From assembly GCA_963718605.1 (NCBI GenBank), contig OY970363.1, forward strand, positions 124,001 through 188,000: a DNA stretch of 64,000 nucleotides, given 5' to 3'. The DNA comes from JACCXE01 sp963718605. GTDB taxonomy: Bacteria > Actinomycetota > Acidimicrobiia > Acidimicrobiales > JACCXE01. Within the stretch, counting starts at the first letter, position 1; each line of letters begins with the position of its first letter. The notes below the pieces were generated by a model. That model had not been told where the DNA came from, did not search any database, and saw nothing but the letters and a program-made list of their open reading frames with translations. Made by a program: the position numbers and the translations under genes. Positions 33,629 through 42,280 of this stretch are shown one piece after another.

Positions 33629-34395
33629 TGGACGAAGCAGTTGTACGGAATGGCGAACGTGTTCGGAAGTTGCGCGTCGTCGGCAACGGTGCGCGCATGC
33701 GCGATGAGTGAGTCGCGTGATTCCTGGGAGCCCCGCGCGATAAAGGAAATCGAAGTGAGGCGCGCGATCAGCCCGTCCCGGTCGGTCGGCTGCTCATAGC
33801 GGAACGTGGCCGAGTTCAGCGGGCTGAAAGCTGTGGTCGCGGTGAAGGCGTCCTTCCATTCGTACGTCCACGCGTGCGGCGTGTCGTCGCGACGGGCATC
33901 GACCTCGCGCCAGATGGCGTCCAGCCAGGGCACGCTGCGATCGACGCCGTTCCACACGAGACCAAGGCCACCGAGCGGTTTGAGGACGCGGTGGATTTCG
34001 GCGAGCGCGGCCGGTCCGTCGAACCAATGAAAGGCCTGCGCCGCGGTGACGGCGTCGACGGAGTGGTCCTCTAGTGGGATCGACTCTGCACTGCAGCTGT
34101 AGATATGTACGTTCGGGCAGCGTTGGGCCAGCGTGTCGCGCATGTGGGCCACAGGTTCGACTGCGATCGGCGTAACGCCGGCGGTGAGCAGCGCGCGCGT
34201 GAACTTGCCGGTGCCGGCGGCCAAGTCGACCACGGTTTTGGTGTCGCCCGAGTGCGCGACACCGAGGCGCTGCAACAGGTAGGCAACGGCGTCGGGCGTG
34301 TACTCAGGCCGGCCCTTCTCGTAGTCCGAGCCGACCGCGGCGTATCCGTCTTCGGCACTCGCGTGAATCGGCACGCCGGATACTTTGGCGCACAT
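33610..34395 (-). CDS. Class I SAM-dependent methyltransferase
   Basis: 261 residues from ATG 34395 (GTG 34374 is an alternative). YEKGRPEYTPDAVAYLLQRL leads into motif I VVDLAAGTGKFTRALL; VEPVAHMRDTL, SAESIPLEDHSVDAVTAAQA and FHWFDGPAALAEIHRVLKPL follow, the pattern of the Methyltransf_11 group (UbiE/Tam-like). Substrate unknown. Its ATG and the ATG of the divergent hydrolase share bases within a CATG, so each gene's leader lies in the other's coding sequence. Confidence 0.85.
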   Translation of the reverse strand: MCAKVSGVPIHASAEDGYAAVGSDYEKGRPEYTPDAVAYLLQRLGVAHSGDTKTVVDLAAGTGKFTRALLTAGVTPIAVEPVAHMRDTLAQRCPNVHIYSCSAESIPLEDHSVDAVTAAQAFHWFDGPAALAEIHRVLKPLGGLGLVWNGVDRSVPWLDAIWREVDARRDDTPHAWTYEWKDAFTATTAFSPLNSATFRYEQPTDRDGLIARLTSISFIARGSQESRDSLIAHARTVADDAQLPNTFAIPYNCFVHWCRAV

Positions 34396-35257
34396 GCCGT
34401 CGATCAATGCCAACGGGTTGGAATTCGCGTATCTCGAAGCCGGGCCGGCCGACGGGCCGTTGGCGCTCTGCCTGCACGGATTTCCCGACGCCGCGCCGAC
34501 GTGGAACTCGTTGCTGGGCGAACTGGGCGCCGCCGGATTCCACGCGGTCGCGCCCTGGCTGCGCGGCTACGCGCCGACGTCAATTCCCGCCGATGGCGTG
34601 TACCAAACGGGGGCGTTGATCGCCGACGCGAATGCGTTGCACGACGCGTTCGGCGCGACGTCAGACGCCGTGATCATCGGGCACGACTGGGGAGCGATCG
34701 CGACCTACGGCATCGCCGCGTCGGCACCGGAGAAGTGGCGACGGGTCGTGACGATGGCGGTGCCGCCAGCGGGCGCGCTCGGTGCTGGATTCCTGACCTA
34801 CAAGCAGTTGCAGCGCTCTTGGTACATGTTCTTCTTCCAGCATCCCCTGAGCGACATGGCCGTCGGCATGAACGACCTCGAGTTCATCGACGGACTGTGG
34901 GCGGACTGGTCGCCCGGATACGACGGCGCCGAGCACGTCGCCCACGTGAAGGACGCGTTGCGTGATCCGGCCAACCTCGCCGGCGCGCTCGGTTACTACC
35001 GCGCCATGTTGGGCGACGGACCCAAGGACCCGAAGTACGACGCCGAGCAGGCCGCCGCCGCTGGCGTACCGACCCAGCCCGTCTTATTCCTTCACGGCCG
35101 CAACGACGGCTGCCTCGCCGCGACGCTCACCGAAAACGCGGCGGCGTTCCTGTCCCCCGAATCACGCGTCGAGGTGTTGGACGACTGTGGCCACTTCTTG
35201 CAGGTCGAGCAGCCGACGCTCGTGAACGGACTCGTCCTCGACTGGGTTAGCGCCTGA
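34394..35257 (+). CDS. Alpha/beta hydrolase, epoxide-hydrolase-like
   Basis: 287 residues from ATG 34394. LCLHGFPDAAPTWNSL provides the HGFP oxyanion motif; the nucleophile elbow GHDWGAIATY has Asp, as in epoxide hydrolases and haloalkane dehalogenases; the cap has RSWYMFFFQHPL with the Tyr pattern of epoxide hydrolases; the acid is in LHGRNDGCL and the His in DCGHFLQVEQP. A soluble epoxide hydrolase is the best guess. The last 11 bases overlap the convergent DoxX-like gene. Confidence 0.85.
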   Translation: MPSINANGLEFAYLEAGPADGPLALCLHGFPDAAPTWNSLLGELGAAGFHAVAPWLRGYAPTSIPADGVYQTGALIADANALHDAFGATSDAVIIGHDWGAIATYGIAASAPEKWRRVVTMAVPPAGALGAGFLTYKQLQRSWYMFFFQHPLSDMAVGMNDLEFIDGLWADWSPGYDGAEHVAHVKDALRDPANLAGALGYYRAMLGDGPKDPKYDAEQAAAAGVPTQPVLFLHGRNDGCLAATLTENAAAFLSPESRVEVLDDCGHFLQVEQPTLVNGLVLDWVSA

Positions 35258-35609
35258 CGTCAGCGATCAAAACGCGCGCCGCCACTCCCCCGTACAGCAC
35301 GGCCGGCGCCGTGAGGATCGGCCCGTCGTTGACTCGGCGGTGATAGCCGATCGCCAACGTGAAGTAGACGACGAAGCAGGCGGCCGTAAGCACCGCGACC
35401 GGTCGTGAGCGGCGGCCGACGACCAGCCCGACGGTGCCAAGCACCTTCACCGGCAGGATCGCTCGTCGAACGTTCGGGCCGATGCCCATGCGGTCGAAGT
35501 GGTCGCTGAGTTGTTGCTTGGTTGCCGCCGCGTTCACCAGCAGGTCGAGCACCATGAGCCCGATGAGAATGGCGGGCTGGTTACGCGTCGCCAGCAGTCG
35601 ACGCACCAT
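35247..35609 (-). CDS. DoxX-like small membrane protein
   Basis: 120 residues with four hydrophobic helices (residues ~12-28, 50-64, 70-90, 98-115). The order and the pattern ILPVKVLGTVGLVVG plus CFVVYFTLAIGYHRR resemble DoxX_2 proteins. The function of the family is poorly known; some members associate with redox enzymes. It lies 9 bases downstream of the mesaconyl-CoA hydratase gene and may be cotranscribed with it. Confidence 0.65.
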   Translation of the reverse strand: MVRRLLATRNQPAILIGLMVLDLLVNAAATKQQLSDHFDRMGIGPNVRRAILPVKVLGTVGLVVGRRSRPVAVLTAACFVVYFTLAIGYHRRVNDGPILTAPAVLYGGVAARVLIADVRR

Positions 35610-35618
35610 GGCGCGCTG

Positions 35619-36131
35619 TCAGGCCCAGACGTCGTCGCCGTAAGGACGCTGACGCTTGGGCGCGTTCTCGGCCTTCCACACCATCAACTTGCGGCGGAAG
35701 TAACACACCTCGTCGCCGTGCTGATTGAAACCTTTCGTCTCGACCGTCACGATGCCGCGGTCGGGCTTCGAGCTCGACTCGACTTTGTCGAGCACCCGCG
35801 TCTCGGCGTAAATCGTGTCGCCGTGAAACGTGGGCTTCTTGTGGCTCAGTGACTCGATCTCCAGATTCGCGATGCAGGAACCGCTGACGTCGGGGACCGA
35901 CATGCCCAGCACCAGGCTGTAGACGAGGTTGCCGACCACGACGTTCTTGCCTTGCACCGTCTCGTGTTCGGCGAACCAGGCGTTGGTGTGCAACGGATGG
36001 TGGTTCATCGTGATCATGCAAAAGAGGTGGTCGTCGGCCTCGGTGATGGTCTTGCCGGGCCAGTGCTTGTAGATGTCGCCCACCGTGAAGTCTTCGAGGT
36101 ACCGCCCGAACGGCCGGTCATGCGTCGTCAT
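35619..36131 (-). CDS. mch: MaoC-family mesaconyl-CoA hydratase (ethylmalonyl-CoA pathway)
   Basis: 170 residues from ATG 36131. The hot-dog hydratase motif is in DDHLFCMITMNHHPLHTN (residues ~30-47); GKNVVVGNLVYSLVLGMSVP and FHGDTIYAETRVLDK are strongly conserved in the actinobacterial EMC-pathway hydratase. It adds water to mesaconyl-CoA to give beta-methylmalyl-CoA. The divergent gene encodes the enzyme for the preceding step and the cleaving lyase is 3.1 kb away. The annotation could also fit itaconyl-CoA hydratase, a close relative (the Mycobacterium Rv2499c type). Confidence 0.82.
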   Translation of the reverse strand: MTTHDRPFGRYLEDFTVGDIYKHWPGKTITEADDHLFCMITMNHHPLHTNAWFAEHETVQGKNVVVGNLVYSLVLGMSVPDVSGSCIANLEIESLSHKKPTFHGDTIYAETRVLDKVESSSKPDRGIVTVETKGFNQHGDEVCYFRRKLMVWKAENAPKRQRPYGDDVWA

Positions 36132-36195
36132 GCCGCCAACGCTATGACGAGCGCCGAGTAGGCCGGGAATCGCACCCAAACGTAGGATCGGGCGT

Positions 36196-37779
36196 ATGGG
36201 AGCGCCCTTCTCTATGGACGATGCGACGGCGGCGTTGGGGGACGCACAAGCCGTGGTCGACGCGTGCGCCAGGCACCTCGCTGCAAACGGCGGCGTCGAC
36301 GGCAATCAGGTAGTGGCCTACGACCTCGCGCACGCGGCGGCCGCGATCGCGTGCGCCACCGCGGCGGCCGAATACGCCGGAAAAGGCGAAACCGAGGCCA
36401 ACCTCGCCGCCGCGTTCATCGCCGACGCGATCCACGATGTGTCCACCCGGGTGACGGGCCGCGAGGACGCGTGGGGCACGTCGGTGGGCGCGCTCGACAA
36501 GGCCGTGCGGGCCACCGCGCCGGGCCGGTCCCCCGAGTTCCTGGCCAGCCTGTCGGGCCAGCAGGGCGACCGCCACCTCGAGGGCGACATGGAGATGGTC
36601 ACCGACACGTTCCGCCGTTTCGCGGAGGACAAGATCCGCCCGGTCGCCGAGCACATTCACCGCACTAACGGCGACATCCCCGAAGACATCATCATGGGCA
36701 TCGCCGAACTCGGCGCGTTCGGCCTGTCCGTCCCCGAGGCCTACGGCGGTTGGGCGACCGGCGGCGAAGACGAATACATGTCGATGGTCGTCGCGACCGA
36801 AGAGTTGAGCCGCGGCTCGCTGGGCGTGGGCGGGTCCCTCATCACCCGTCCCGAGATCCTCACGCGCGCGCTCGTCAAGGGCGGCACCGAAGAGCAGAAG
36901 CAAGAGTGGCTGCCCAAGCTCGCCACGGCCGAAGTGATGGCGGCGGTCGCCGTGACCGAGCCCGACTTCGGCTCCGACGTCGCGGGCATCAAGGTCACCG
37001 CCACGGCTGACGGCGACGACTACGTGATCAACGGCGTAAAGACGTGGTGCACCTTCGCCGCTCGCGCCGACGCACTGATGCTGCTGGCGCGCACCGGCGC
37101 ACCCGACTCTGGGCATCGCGGCCTCAGCTTGTTCATCGTGCCCAAAGAGCGCGGGGACGGTCACGGCTTCGAACTGTCCCAAGACGGCGGCGGCAAACTC
37201 GAAGGCCGACCGATCGACACCATCGGCTACCGCGGCATGCATTCGTATGAGCTCGCCTTCGACGCGTGGCGCGTCCCGAAGGCGAACCTCATCGGCCTCG
37301 ATGAGGGCGTGGGCAAGGGCTTCTACCTGCAGATGGCCGGCTTCGAAAACGGTCGGCTGCAGACCGCGGCGCGCGCCGTCGGCGTGATGCAGGCGGCGTA
37401 CGAGGCGGCGGTTGACTACGCCCAGAACCGCAAGGTGTTCGGCGAGCCGATCGGCAACTACCAACTCACGCAGGCCAAGCTCACGCGCATGGCCGCGATC
37501 ATCCAGATGACGCGGCAGTTCAGCTATCAGGTCGCGCGCCTCATGTCGCAAGGCCAGGGCTCGATGGAGGCCAGCCTCGTGAAGGCCTACGTCTGCCGCG
37601 CCGCCGAGTGGGTGACGCGGGAAGCGCTGCAGATCCACGGCGGCATGGGCTACGCCGAGGAGTTCCCGGTCAGCCGCTACTTCGTCGATGCCCGCGTGCT
37701 CAGCATCTTCGAGGGCGCCGACGAAACCCTCACGCTCAAGGTCATCGCCCGCCGCCTCGTCGAGGCAGCCGCCTCCTAA
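36196..37779 (+). CDS. mcd: (2S)-methylsuccinyl-CoA dehydrogenase-type acyl-CoA dehydrogenase
   Basis: 527 residues, longer than usual acyl-CoA dehydrogenases (about 380) because of a ~125-residue helical N-terminal extension (DAQAVVDACARHLAANGGVD..NQVVAYDLAHAAAA), as in methylsuccinyl-CoA dehydrogenase. The FAD/acyl-CoA dehydrogenase core has TEPDFGSDVAGI, WCTFAARADALMLLART, and the catalytic Glu region VLSIFEGADETLTLK. It oxidises methylsuccinyl-CoA to mesaconyl-CoA in the EMC pathway. The specific assignment rests on length, extension and neighbours. The stop overlaps the DinB start (TAATG). Confidence 0.8.
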   Translation: MGAPFSMDDATAALGDAQAVVDACARHLAANGGVDGNQVVAYDLAHAAAAIACATAAAEYAGKGETEANLAAAFIADAIHDVSTRVTGREDAWGTSVGALDKAVRATAPGRSPEFLASLSGQQGDRHLEGDMEMVTDTFRRFAEDKIRPVAEHIHRTNGDIPEDIIMGIAELGAFGLSVPEAYGGWATGGEDEYMSMVVATEELSRGSLGVGGSLITRPEILTRALVKGGTEEQKQEWLPKLATAEVMAAVAVTEPDFGSDVAGIKVTATADGDDYVINGVKTWCTFAARADALMLLARTGAPDSGHRGLSLFIVPKERGDGHGFELSQDGGGKLEGRPIDTIGYRGMHSYELAFDAWRVPKANLIGLDEGVGKGFYLQMAGFENGRLQTAARAVGVMQAAYEAAVDYAQNRKVFGEPIGNYQLTQAKLTRMAAIIQMTRQFSYQVARLMSQGQGSMEASLVKAYVCRAAEWVTREALQIHGGMGYAEEFPVSRYFVDARVLSIFEGADETLTLKVIARRLVEAAAS

Positions 37780-38333
37780 TGGGCTACGGCGACTGGGACG
37801 TGCCCCGTCCCGGATGGACCTGTGCCGAATGCGGGTTCAGCTTCGACGCCTGCGATCCGAAGACGGTCAGCGAGTCGATCGCGAAGGTCGGCAAGCGCTT
37901 GCGGGCGCCGCTCAGCCGCGGCCTACCCAACGAAGACCTGCTGGCCGTGCTCCGCACGCGTCCGAAGCCCGACGAGTGGTCGGCGCTCGAATACGCGTGC
38001 CACGTCCGCGACGCGCTCGACCTGAACGTCGAGCGGGTCGCGGCCACGCTGTTGCCCGACCCGCCTGAGTTCCAGGCCTTCGGGCGTGACGAAGCGGTGA
38101 CCGCCCGCGCCTACAACGAGCAGGACCCCGCCACCGTCGCCGACGACATCGAGGCGGCCGCTGCCGCGCTCTCGGCCGCGTTCGCAGCCGTCCCCGACGA
38201 CGCGTGGGATCGCTTCGGGGTCCGCGGCGATATGAAGTTCTCCATCGACTGGATGGCACGAAACGTGCAGCACGAAGTCGACCACCACCTGCTCGACATC
38301 GGACGGACCATGCGCCACGTGCGCGGGAGATAG
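37779..38333 (+). CDS. DinB-superfamily protein with N-terminal Cys pair
   Basis: 184 residues from an ATG that shares a base with the dehydrogenase stop (TAATG). A CAEC pair with nearby Cys (WTCAECGFSFDAC) at residues ~13-24 suggests a zinc knuckle. The rest is a DinB four-helix bundle with the His ligands in EYACHVRDAL (~70) and VQHEVDHHLLDIG (~165). DinB proteins are metal-dependent transferases that use mycothiol or other thiols. The enzymatic role here is unknown. Confidence 0.78.
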   Translation: MGYGDWDVPRPGWTCAECGFSFDACDPKTVSESIAKVGKRLRAPLSRGLPNEDLLAVLRTRPKPDEWSALEYACHVRDALDLNVERVAATLLPDPPEFQAFGRDEAVTARAYNEQDPATVADDIEAAAAALSAAFAAVPDDAWDRFGVRGDMKFSIDWMARNVQHEVDHHLLDIGRTMRHVRGR

Positions 38334-38346
38334 AAAGAAGATCACT

Positions 38347-39234
38347 ATGAACGCAGAACAGCTCGAAAAGGCCCGCACCGGGCACGGTTTCATCGCCGCG
38401 CTCGACCAGTCCGGCGGCTCCACTCCGAAGGCGCTCGCCATGTACGGCGTGCAAGAGAACGAATACAACGGCGAAGAAGAGATGTTCAACGCCATGCACG
38501 CGATGCGCAGCCGTATCATCGAGAGTTCCGCGTTCACGGGTGAACGCATCCTCGGGGCGATCCTGTTCGAAATGACGATGGACCGGCAGGTCGCGGGCAT
38601 GGACACCGCGGAGTATCTGTGGTCGAAGAAGAACGTCATCCCCTTCCTCAAGATCGACAAGGGCCTCGCCGACGAGGCCGACAACGTGCAGCTCATGAAG
38701 CCGATGCCCGAACTCGACGCGCTGCTCGCTCGCGGCGTCGCCAAAGGCATCTTCGGCACCAAGGAACGCTCGGTCATCAACGACGCCAATGAAAAGGGCG
38801 TCAACGCGATCGCGGCTCAGCAGTTCGAAGTGGGCAAGCAGGTGCTCGCCGGTGGGCTGGTGCCGATCCTCGAGCCCGAGGTCAACATCAAGGCGCCGAA
38901 CAAGGCCGAAGCCGAAGCGCAGCTGAAGACGGCACTGCTGGCTGGCCTCGACGACCTCTCCGCCGACCAGCCCGTGATGTTCAAGCTGACGCTGCCGGAG
39001 GAGGACGGGTTCTACACCGACCTCGTCAACCACCCCAAGGTCGTGCGCGTCGTCGCGCTCAGCGGTGGCTACTCGCGGGACGAAGCGTGCGCCCGCTTGG
39101 CCCGCAACCCCGGCGTGATCGCCTCGTTCTCACGCGCGCTCACCGAAGGCCTCAGCGCGCAGCAGTCCGACGACGAGTTCGACAAGACGCTCGACACCTC
39201 GATCGAGCAGATCTTCCAAGCCTCGAAGAGTTAG
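38347..39234 (+). CDS. fda: Class I fructose-bisphosphate aldolase
   Basis: 295 residues. GFIAALDQSGGSTPKALAMYG is the class I aldolase opening; FLKIDKGLADE and PVMFKLTLPEEDGFY provide the active-site Lys residues, and VVALSGGYSRDEACARLARN the phosphate-binding Gly region. This is the Staphylococcus-type Schiff-base aldolase of glycolysis/gluconeogenesis. It starts 13 bases after the DinB gene with a GAAAGAAG purine stretch before the ATG and ends in TTAG shared with the mcl-type gene. Confidence 0.9.
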   Translation: MNAEQLEKARTGHGFIAALDQSGGSTPKALAMYGVQENEYNGEEEMFNAMHAMRSRIIESSAFTGERILGAILFEMTMDRQVAGMDTAEYLWSKKNVIPFLKIDKGLADEADNVQLMKPMPELDALLARGVAKGIFGTKERSVINDANEKGVNAIAAQQFEVGKQVLAGGLVPILEPEVNIKAPNKAEAEAQLKTALLAGLDDLSADQPVMFKLTLPEEDGFYTDLVNHPKVVRVVALSGGYSRDEACARLARNPGVIASFSRALTEGLSAQQSDDEFDKTLDTSIEQIFQASKS

Positions 39235-40175
39235 TCCTTCGGGCTGCGAACCCGGCCGGCGCGTTCGCCGCGGGCCACCAGCTTGACGGCGACCTTGCGG
39301 CTGGCTTCGTCGATCATCTCGTCGCCGAACATCACCGCACCCTTGCGGTCGCCGGTGGTGGTGGCTTCGTTGTACGCCTCCAGCACGTCGTAGGCCTTGT
39401 CGAACTGCTCTTGGGTGCCCGAGAACAGGTCGTTCAGGATCTCGACCTGGTCGGGGTGCAGCGCCCACTTGCCGTCGAAGCCGAGGATCTGCGTGCGGGT
39501 GGAGTAGTCGCGGAAGCCCTCGCTGTCGCGCACCTTCACGTACGGCCCGTCGATCACCTGCAGACCCGCGGCGCGGCCGGCCATGAGGATCTTCATGAAC
39601 ACGTAGTGGAAGTAGTCGCCCGGGTATTCGGGGATCTGCAGCCCACCCGCCAAGGACGGCATCTCCATGCCGGCCGAGAAGTCGACGGGGCCGAGGATGA
39701 TCGTCTCGAGCCGCGGCGACGCCTTGCAGATCTCCTCGACGTTGATCAGGCCCTGCGCCGTCTCGATCTGCGCCTCGATACCGATATGGCCGACGGGCAG
39801 ACCGCTGTTCTTCTCGACCTGCGTCAGCAAGAGGTCGAGCGCCACGACCTCGGCCGCGGTGTTGACCTTCGGCAACATGATCTCGTCGAGGCGCTCACCG
39901 GCGTTGCCGACGACTTCGATTACGTCGCCATAGGTCCAGATCGTGTCCCACGCGTTGACGCGCACGCACAGAACCCGGTCGCTCCAATCGAGGTTCTTGA
40001 TCGCGTCCACAACCTTTGCGCGGGCGCCGACCTTCTCGAGCGGCGCCACGGCGTCCTCGAGATCGAGGAAGGTCATGTCGGCGTTGATCGTCGGGCCCTT
40101 GGCGAGGAACTTCTCACTCGATCCCGGGACGGACAGGCAGCTACGGCGGGGCAGGTTGCGTGAGCGCTCTGACAT
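39231..40175 (-). CDS. mcl: HpcH/HpaI-family malyl-CoA/beta-methylmalyl-CoA lyase-type enzyme
   Basis: 314 residues. RRSCLSVPGSSEKFLAKG opens a CitE/malyl-CoA lyase fold; FLDLEDAVAPLEKVGAR holds the metal-binding Glu/Asp, RVNAWDTIWTYGD and IMLPKVNTAAEVVALD follow, and IGIEAQIETAQGLINVEEI contains the catalytic Glu. The enzyme cleaves beta-methylmalyl-CoA to propionyl-CoA and glyoxylate in the EMC pathway. The trio Mcd-Mch-Mcl is complete here, but ccr and ecm are not in the window. Other family members act on citramalyl-CoA or HMG-CoA. Confidence 0.85.
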   Translation of the reverse strand: MSERSRNLPRRSCLSVPGSSEKFLAKGPTINADMTFLDLEDAVAPLEKVGARAKVVDAIKNLDWSDRVLCVRVNAWDTIWTYGDVIEVVGNAGERLDEIMLPKVNTAAEVVALDLLLTQVEKNSGLPVGHIGIEAQIETAQGLINVEEICKASPRLETIILGPVDFSAGMEMPSLAGGLQIPEYPGDYFHYVFMKILMAGRAAGLQVIDGPYVKVRDSEGFRDYSTRTQILGFDGKWALHPDQVEILNDLFSGTQEQFDKAYDVLEAYNEATTTGDRKGAVMFGDEMIDEASRKVAVKLVARGERAGRVRSPKD

Positions 40176-40185
40176 GTTCGAAAGA

Positions 40186-40881
40186 TTACGACGAGAGCTT
40201 GGATTTCAAGAAAGCGACCGAGTCGGCCCACGCCTCAGCTTTGGCCTCGGGGTTGTACGTGCCTAGCCCGTTTTCCTCATTGCCGAAGGCGTGGCCGGTG
40301 TTCGGGTGGATTACGAACTCGACGTCCTTGCCCATCCCCTTGAGCCTGGCTTCGAGCGCCTTCACGGGCTCGGGCCCGAAGAAGTCGTCGTTCCCGGCGA
40401 AGTGGCCCTTGACCGATGCCGTTAGGCCGCCCCAGTCAGGTCCGTCGTCGCCGAGGGGCGCGCCGTACCAGGGCGTGACCGCGGCGATCCGGTCGCCCTG
40501 TTGCGCCGCGAGCACCAGCGACAACATCCCGCCCATGCAAAATCCGATCACGCCGATCGCGTCCCCGGCGACCTCGTCGCGGCCGAGCAGGTAGTCCACG
40601 GCGGCGCCCATGTCGCGAGCCGCCCGGGCCTGGTCGAGCGTGCTCATGAGGTGGTTGGCCTTGTCCATCTCGTCGTGCTGGGCCAACTCGCCGTGGTACA
40701 GGTCCGGCGCGAGCGCGACGAAGCCCTCGGCCGCGAGGTTGTCGGCCACACCGCGGATCTGGTCGTTCAGCCCCCACCATTCCTGAAGCACAAGCACGCC
40801 GGGGCCCGAACCACCGCTTGGGAGCGCGAGGTGTCCCCCGGCCGTGTCGCCGTTGGACGGGAAGGAAACGGTCTCACTCAT
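40186..40881 (-). CDS. Dienelactone hydrolase-family protein
   Basis: 231 residues from ATG 40881. VLVLQEWWGLNDQIR holds the conserved Glu, GVIGFCMGGMLSLVLA the nucleophilic Cys in GFCMGG, and HPNTGHAFGN the catalytic His. DLH enzymes hydrolyse cyclic esters and related carboxylic esters in the cytosol. The gene follows the mcl-type gene downstream in the same direction region but upstream in transcription order; a 10-base gap to it suggests cotranscription. The true substrate is unknown. Confidence 0.85.
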   Translation of the reverse strand: MSETVSFPSNGDTAGGHLALPSGGSGPGVLVLQEWWGLNDQIRGVADNLAAEGFVALAPDLYHGELAQHDEMDKANHLMSTLDQARAARDMGAAVDYLLGRDEVAGDAIGVIGFCMGGMLSLVLAAQQGDRIAAVTPWYGAPLGDDGPDWGGLTASVKGHFAGNDDFFGPEPVKALEARLKGMGKDVEFVIHPNTGHAFGNEENGLGTYNPEAKAEAWADSVAFLKSKLSS

Positions 40882-40892
40882 GGCGTGCCTTT

Positions 40893-41708
40893 CTAGTGAA
40901 GCGGTCGAAGCAATTCGGCCGCGATGGGGCAGTCGGCGCGGGTGACGGCGCGGGTCGGGTCCATGGCGCCGGTGGGGCCGACCATCGTTTCGATCAGGGA
41001 CAGGGGAACGAACTCGTATTCGGCGTCCCACGCGTCGTCCTCGTGATCGAGCGCGGCCGTCATCGCTTCCCACATGCGGGCCGGCAGCACGGTCGCCTCG
41101 CCCGCGGCCACCACAACGTGGCGACCGGCTGCGCGCGCGACCGCCGCAGCCGCGCGTGAGCCACTCGCCGCGATGATGCCGTCGGGGCCGACGCCGGTTG
41201 CGTCGATGAGCACCACGTCGGAGGCAGCGGCGGCCGCTCCGATGCCGGCGTCGCGCACCGAGATCGCGTCGACGTCGGCGTGGCTGAGCGCCCGCGCCAG
41301 TCCGTAACCGACCGGCGTGTCGACCGCGAGAACCGTGATGTCACCGCGACGCGTCAGAGCCTCGCCGCTGTACCAGGGCGGGCCGACCAGCAGAATCGTC
41401 GACTCGCCCGGGATCAGGCCGTCCAGGAAATACGCCATTTCTTCGCCGGTCGGGTCCTCGATCAGCAGGTCTTCGATGATGTCGGCCTCGACGTGCGGGG
41501 CGTCGGGCGTGACCAACATGCGCGCCGTCACCCACCACACCGGCGCCATTCCGGGCTGGCGCTGCACCAGGCGCCGACAGGCCGTCACCAGGCCCGCGGG
41601 GTCACCGTTGAACCCGCCCAGAGCGCGTGCAGCCGTTAATCCGGACAGCCGAGGACCATCCCCGTCGTTCCGTGCCGCCCAACGCAAACGTTCGATTGGA
41701 TGCGCCAT
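40893..41708 (-). CDS. eIF-2B/MtnA-like (ISOCOT fold) protein, function unknown
   Basis: 271 residues. VEADIIEDLLIEDPTGEEMA is unusual, then ITVLAVDTPVGYGLARAL, VVLIDATGVGPDGIIAASGS and AARAAGRHVVVAAGE resemble the substrate-binding core of eIF-2B/MtnA isomerases, where an Asp-x(n)-Gly pattern binds ribose-1-phosphate. The MtnA catalytic Cys is not visible, so the isomerase activity is doubtful. It is upstream of the dienelactone hydrolase gene with an 11-base gap. Could be a pseudo-enzyme or regulator of metabolite phosphates. Confidence 0.5.
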   Translation of the reverse strand: MAHPIERLRWAARNDGDGPRLSGLTAARALGGFNGDPAGLVTACRRLVQRQPGMAPVWWVTARMLVTPDAPHVEADIIEDLLIEDPTGEEMAYFLDGLIPGESTILLVGPPWYSGEALTRRGDITVLAVDTPVGYGLARALSHADVDAISVRDAGIGAAAAASDVVLIDATGVGPDGIIAASGSRAAAAVARAAGRHVVVAAGEATVLPARMWEAMTAALDHEDDAWDAEYEFVPLSLIETMVGPTGAMDPTRAVTRADCPIAAELLRPLH

Positions 41709-41748
41709 GTCGCTAGGAGGATAGGCCTGGCGCTACGTTCTCGTTCCC

Positions 41749-42216
41749 GTGGCCAGCACCGTTTCTCTTGACGTCACATTGACGCCGCTCACCGGCAAGG
41801 GCCGGACGCTTAACGAGTGGTTGACGACGTTCCATCTCGCCGTCGTCGCCCTCGACCCGTTCGCCAACGAGGGCGCCTGGATTCTGCCCATCGCCGAGCG
41901 GGTGCTCTACCACTTCAGCCAGGCCGACGTCCGCGTCGCCATGCTGCTGCCGGCCAGCGCTGACGAGTGCCGGATGTTCCTCGGCCCGCTGGTCAATGAA
42001 TTCCTCGTATTCGCCGATCCTGACGGGTCCGCTATCAAGGGCATGGGCCTCGAGCGTCTCCCGTCCTTCGCTCACTACGCCATGGACGGCACCCTCGAAG
42101 GCAAAGCCGACGGCTGGAACCCCGACGAGTGGCAAGCGGTCGCAGACAACCTCGCCCGCGTCACCGGTTGGTCATCCCCCGTCGTCTTCCGCGACGGCGA
42201 CCCCGCACCGTTTTAA
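41749..42216 (+). CDS. Small thioredoxin-fold-like hypothetical protein
   Basis: 155 residues from GTG 41749. VVALDPFANEGAWILPIAERV and VRVAMLLPASADECRMFL, FLVFADPDGSAIKGMGLERLPSFAHYAMDG suggest a thioredoxin-like order of strands and helices, but no CxxC is present and only one Cys is seen. I do not recognise a named family. Divergent from the eIF-2B-like gene. Confidence 0.5.
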   Translation: MASTVSLDVTLTPLTGKGRTLNEWLTTFHLAVVALDPFANEGAWILPIAERVLYHFSQADVRVAMLLPASADECRMFLGPLVNEFLVFADPDGSAIKGMGLERLPSFAHYAMDGTLEGKADGWNPDEWQAVADNLARVTGWSSPVVFRDGDPAPF

Positions 42217-42254
42217 ACGCGCCACGCCATTCTTGTAACCGTCAGTAGCAAAAA

Positions 42255-42267
42255 CCCCTAGCTGGGG
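42255..42267. terminator. Small hairpin between convergent genes
   Basis: CCCC (42255-42258) and GGGG (42264-42267) around a TAGCT loop, between the stop codons at 42216 (plus) and 42281 (minus). On the minus strand it is followed by TTTT (42251-42254 read in reverse), making it a plausible weak intrinsic terminator for the fumarase gene. Confidence 0.5.
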
Positions 42268-42280
42268 AACACAAGAACGG

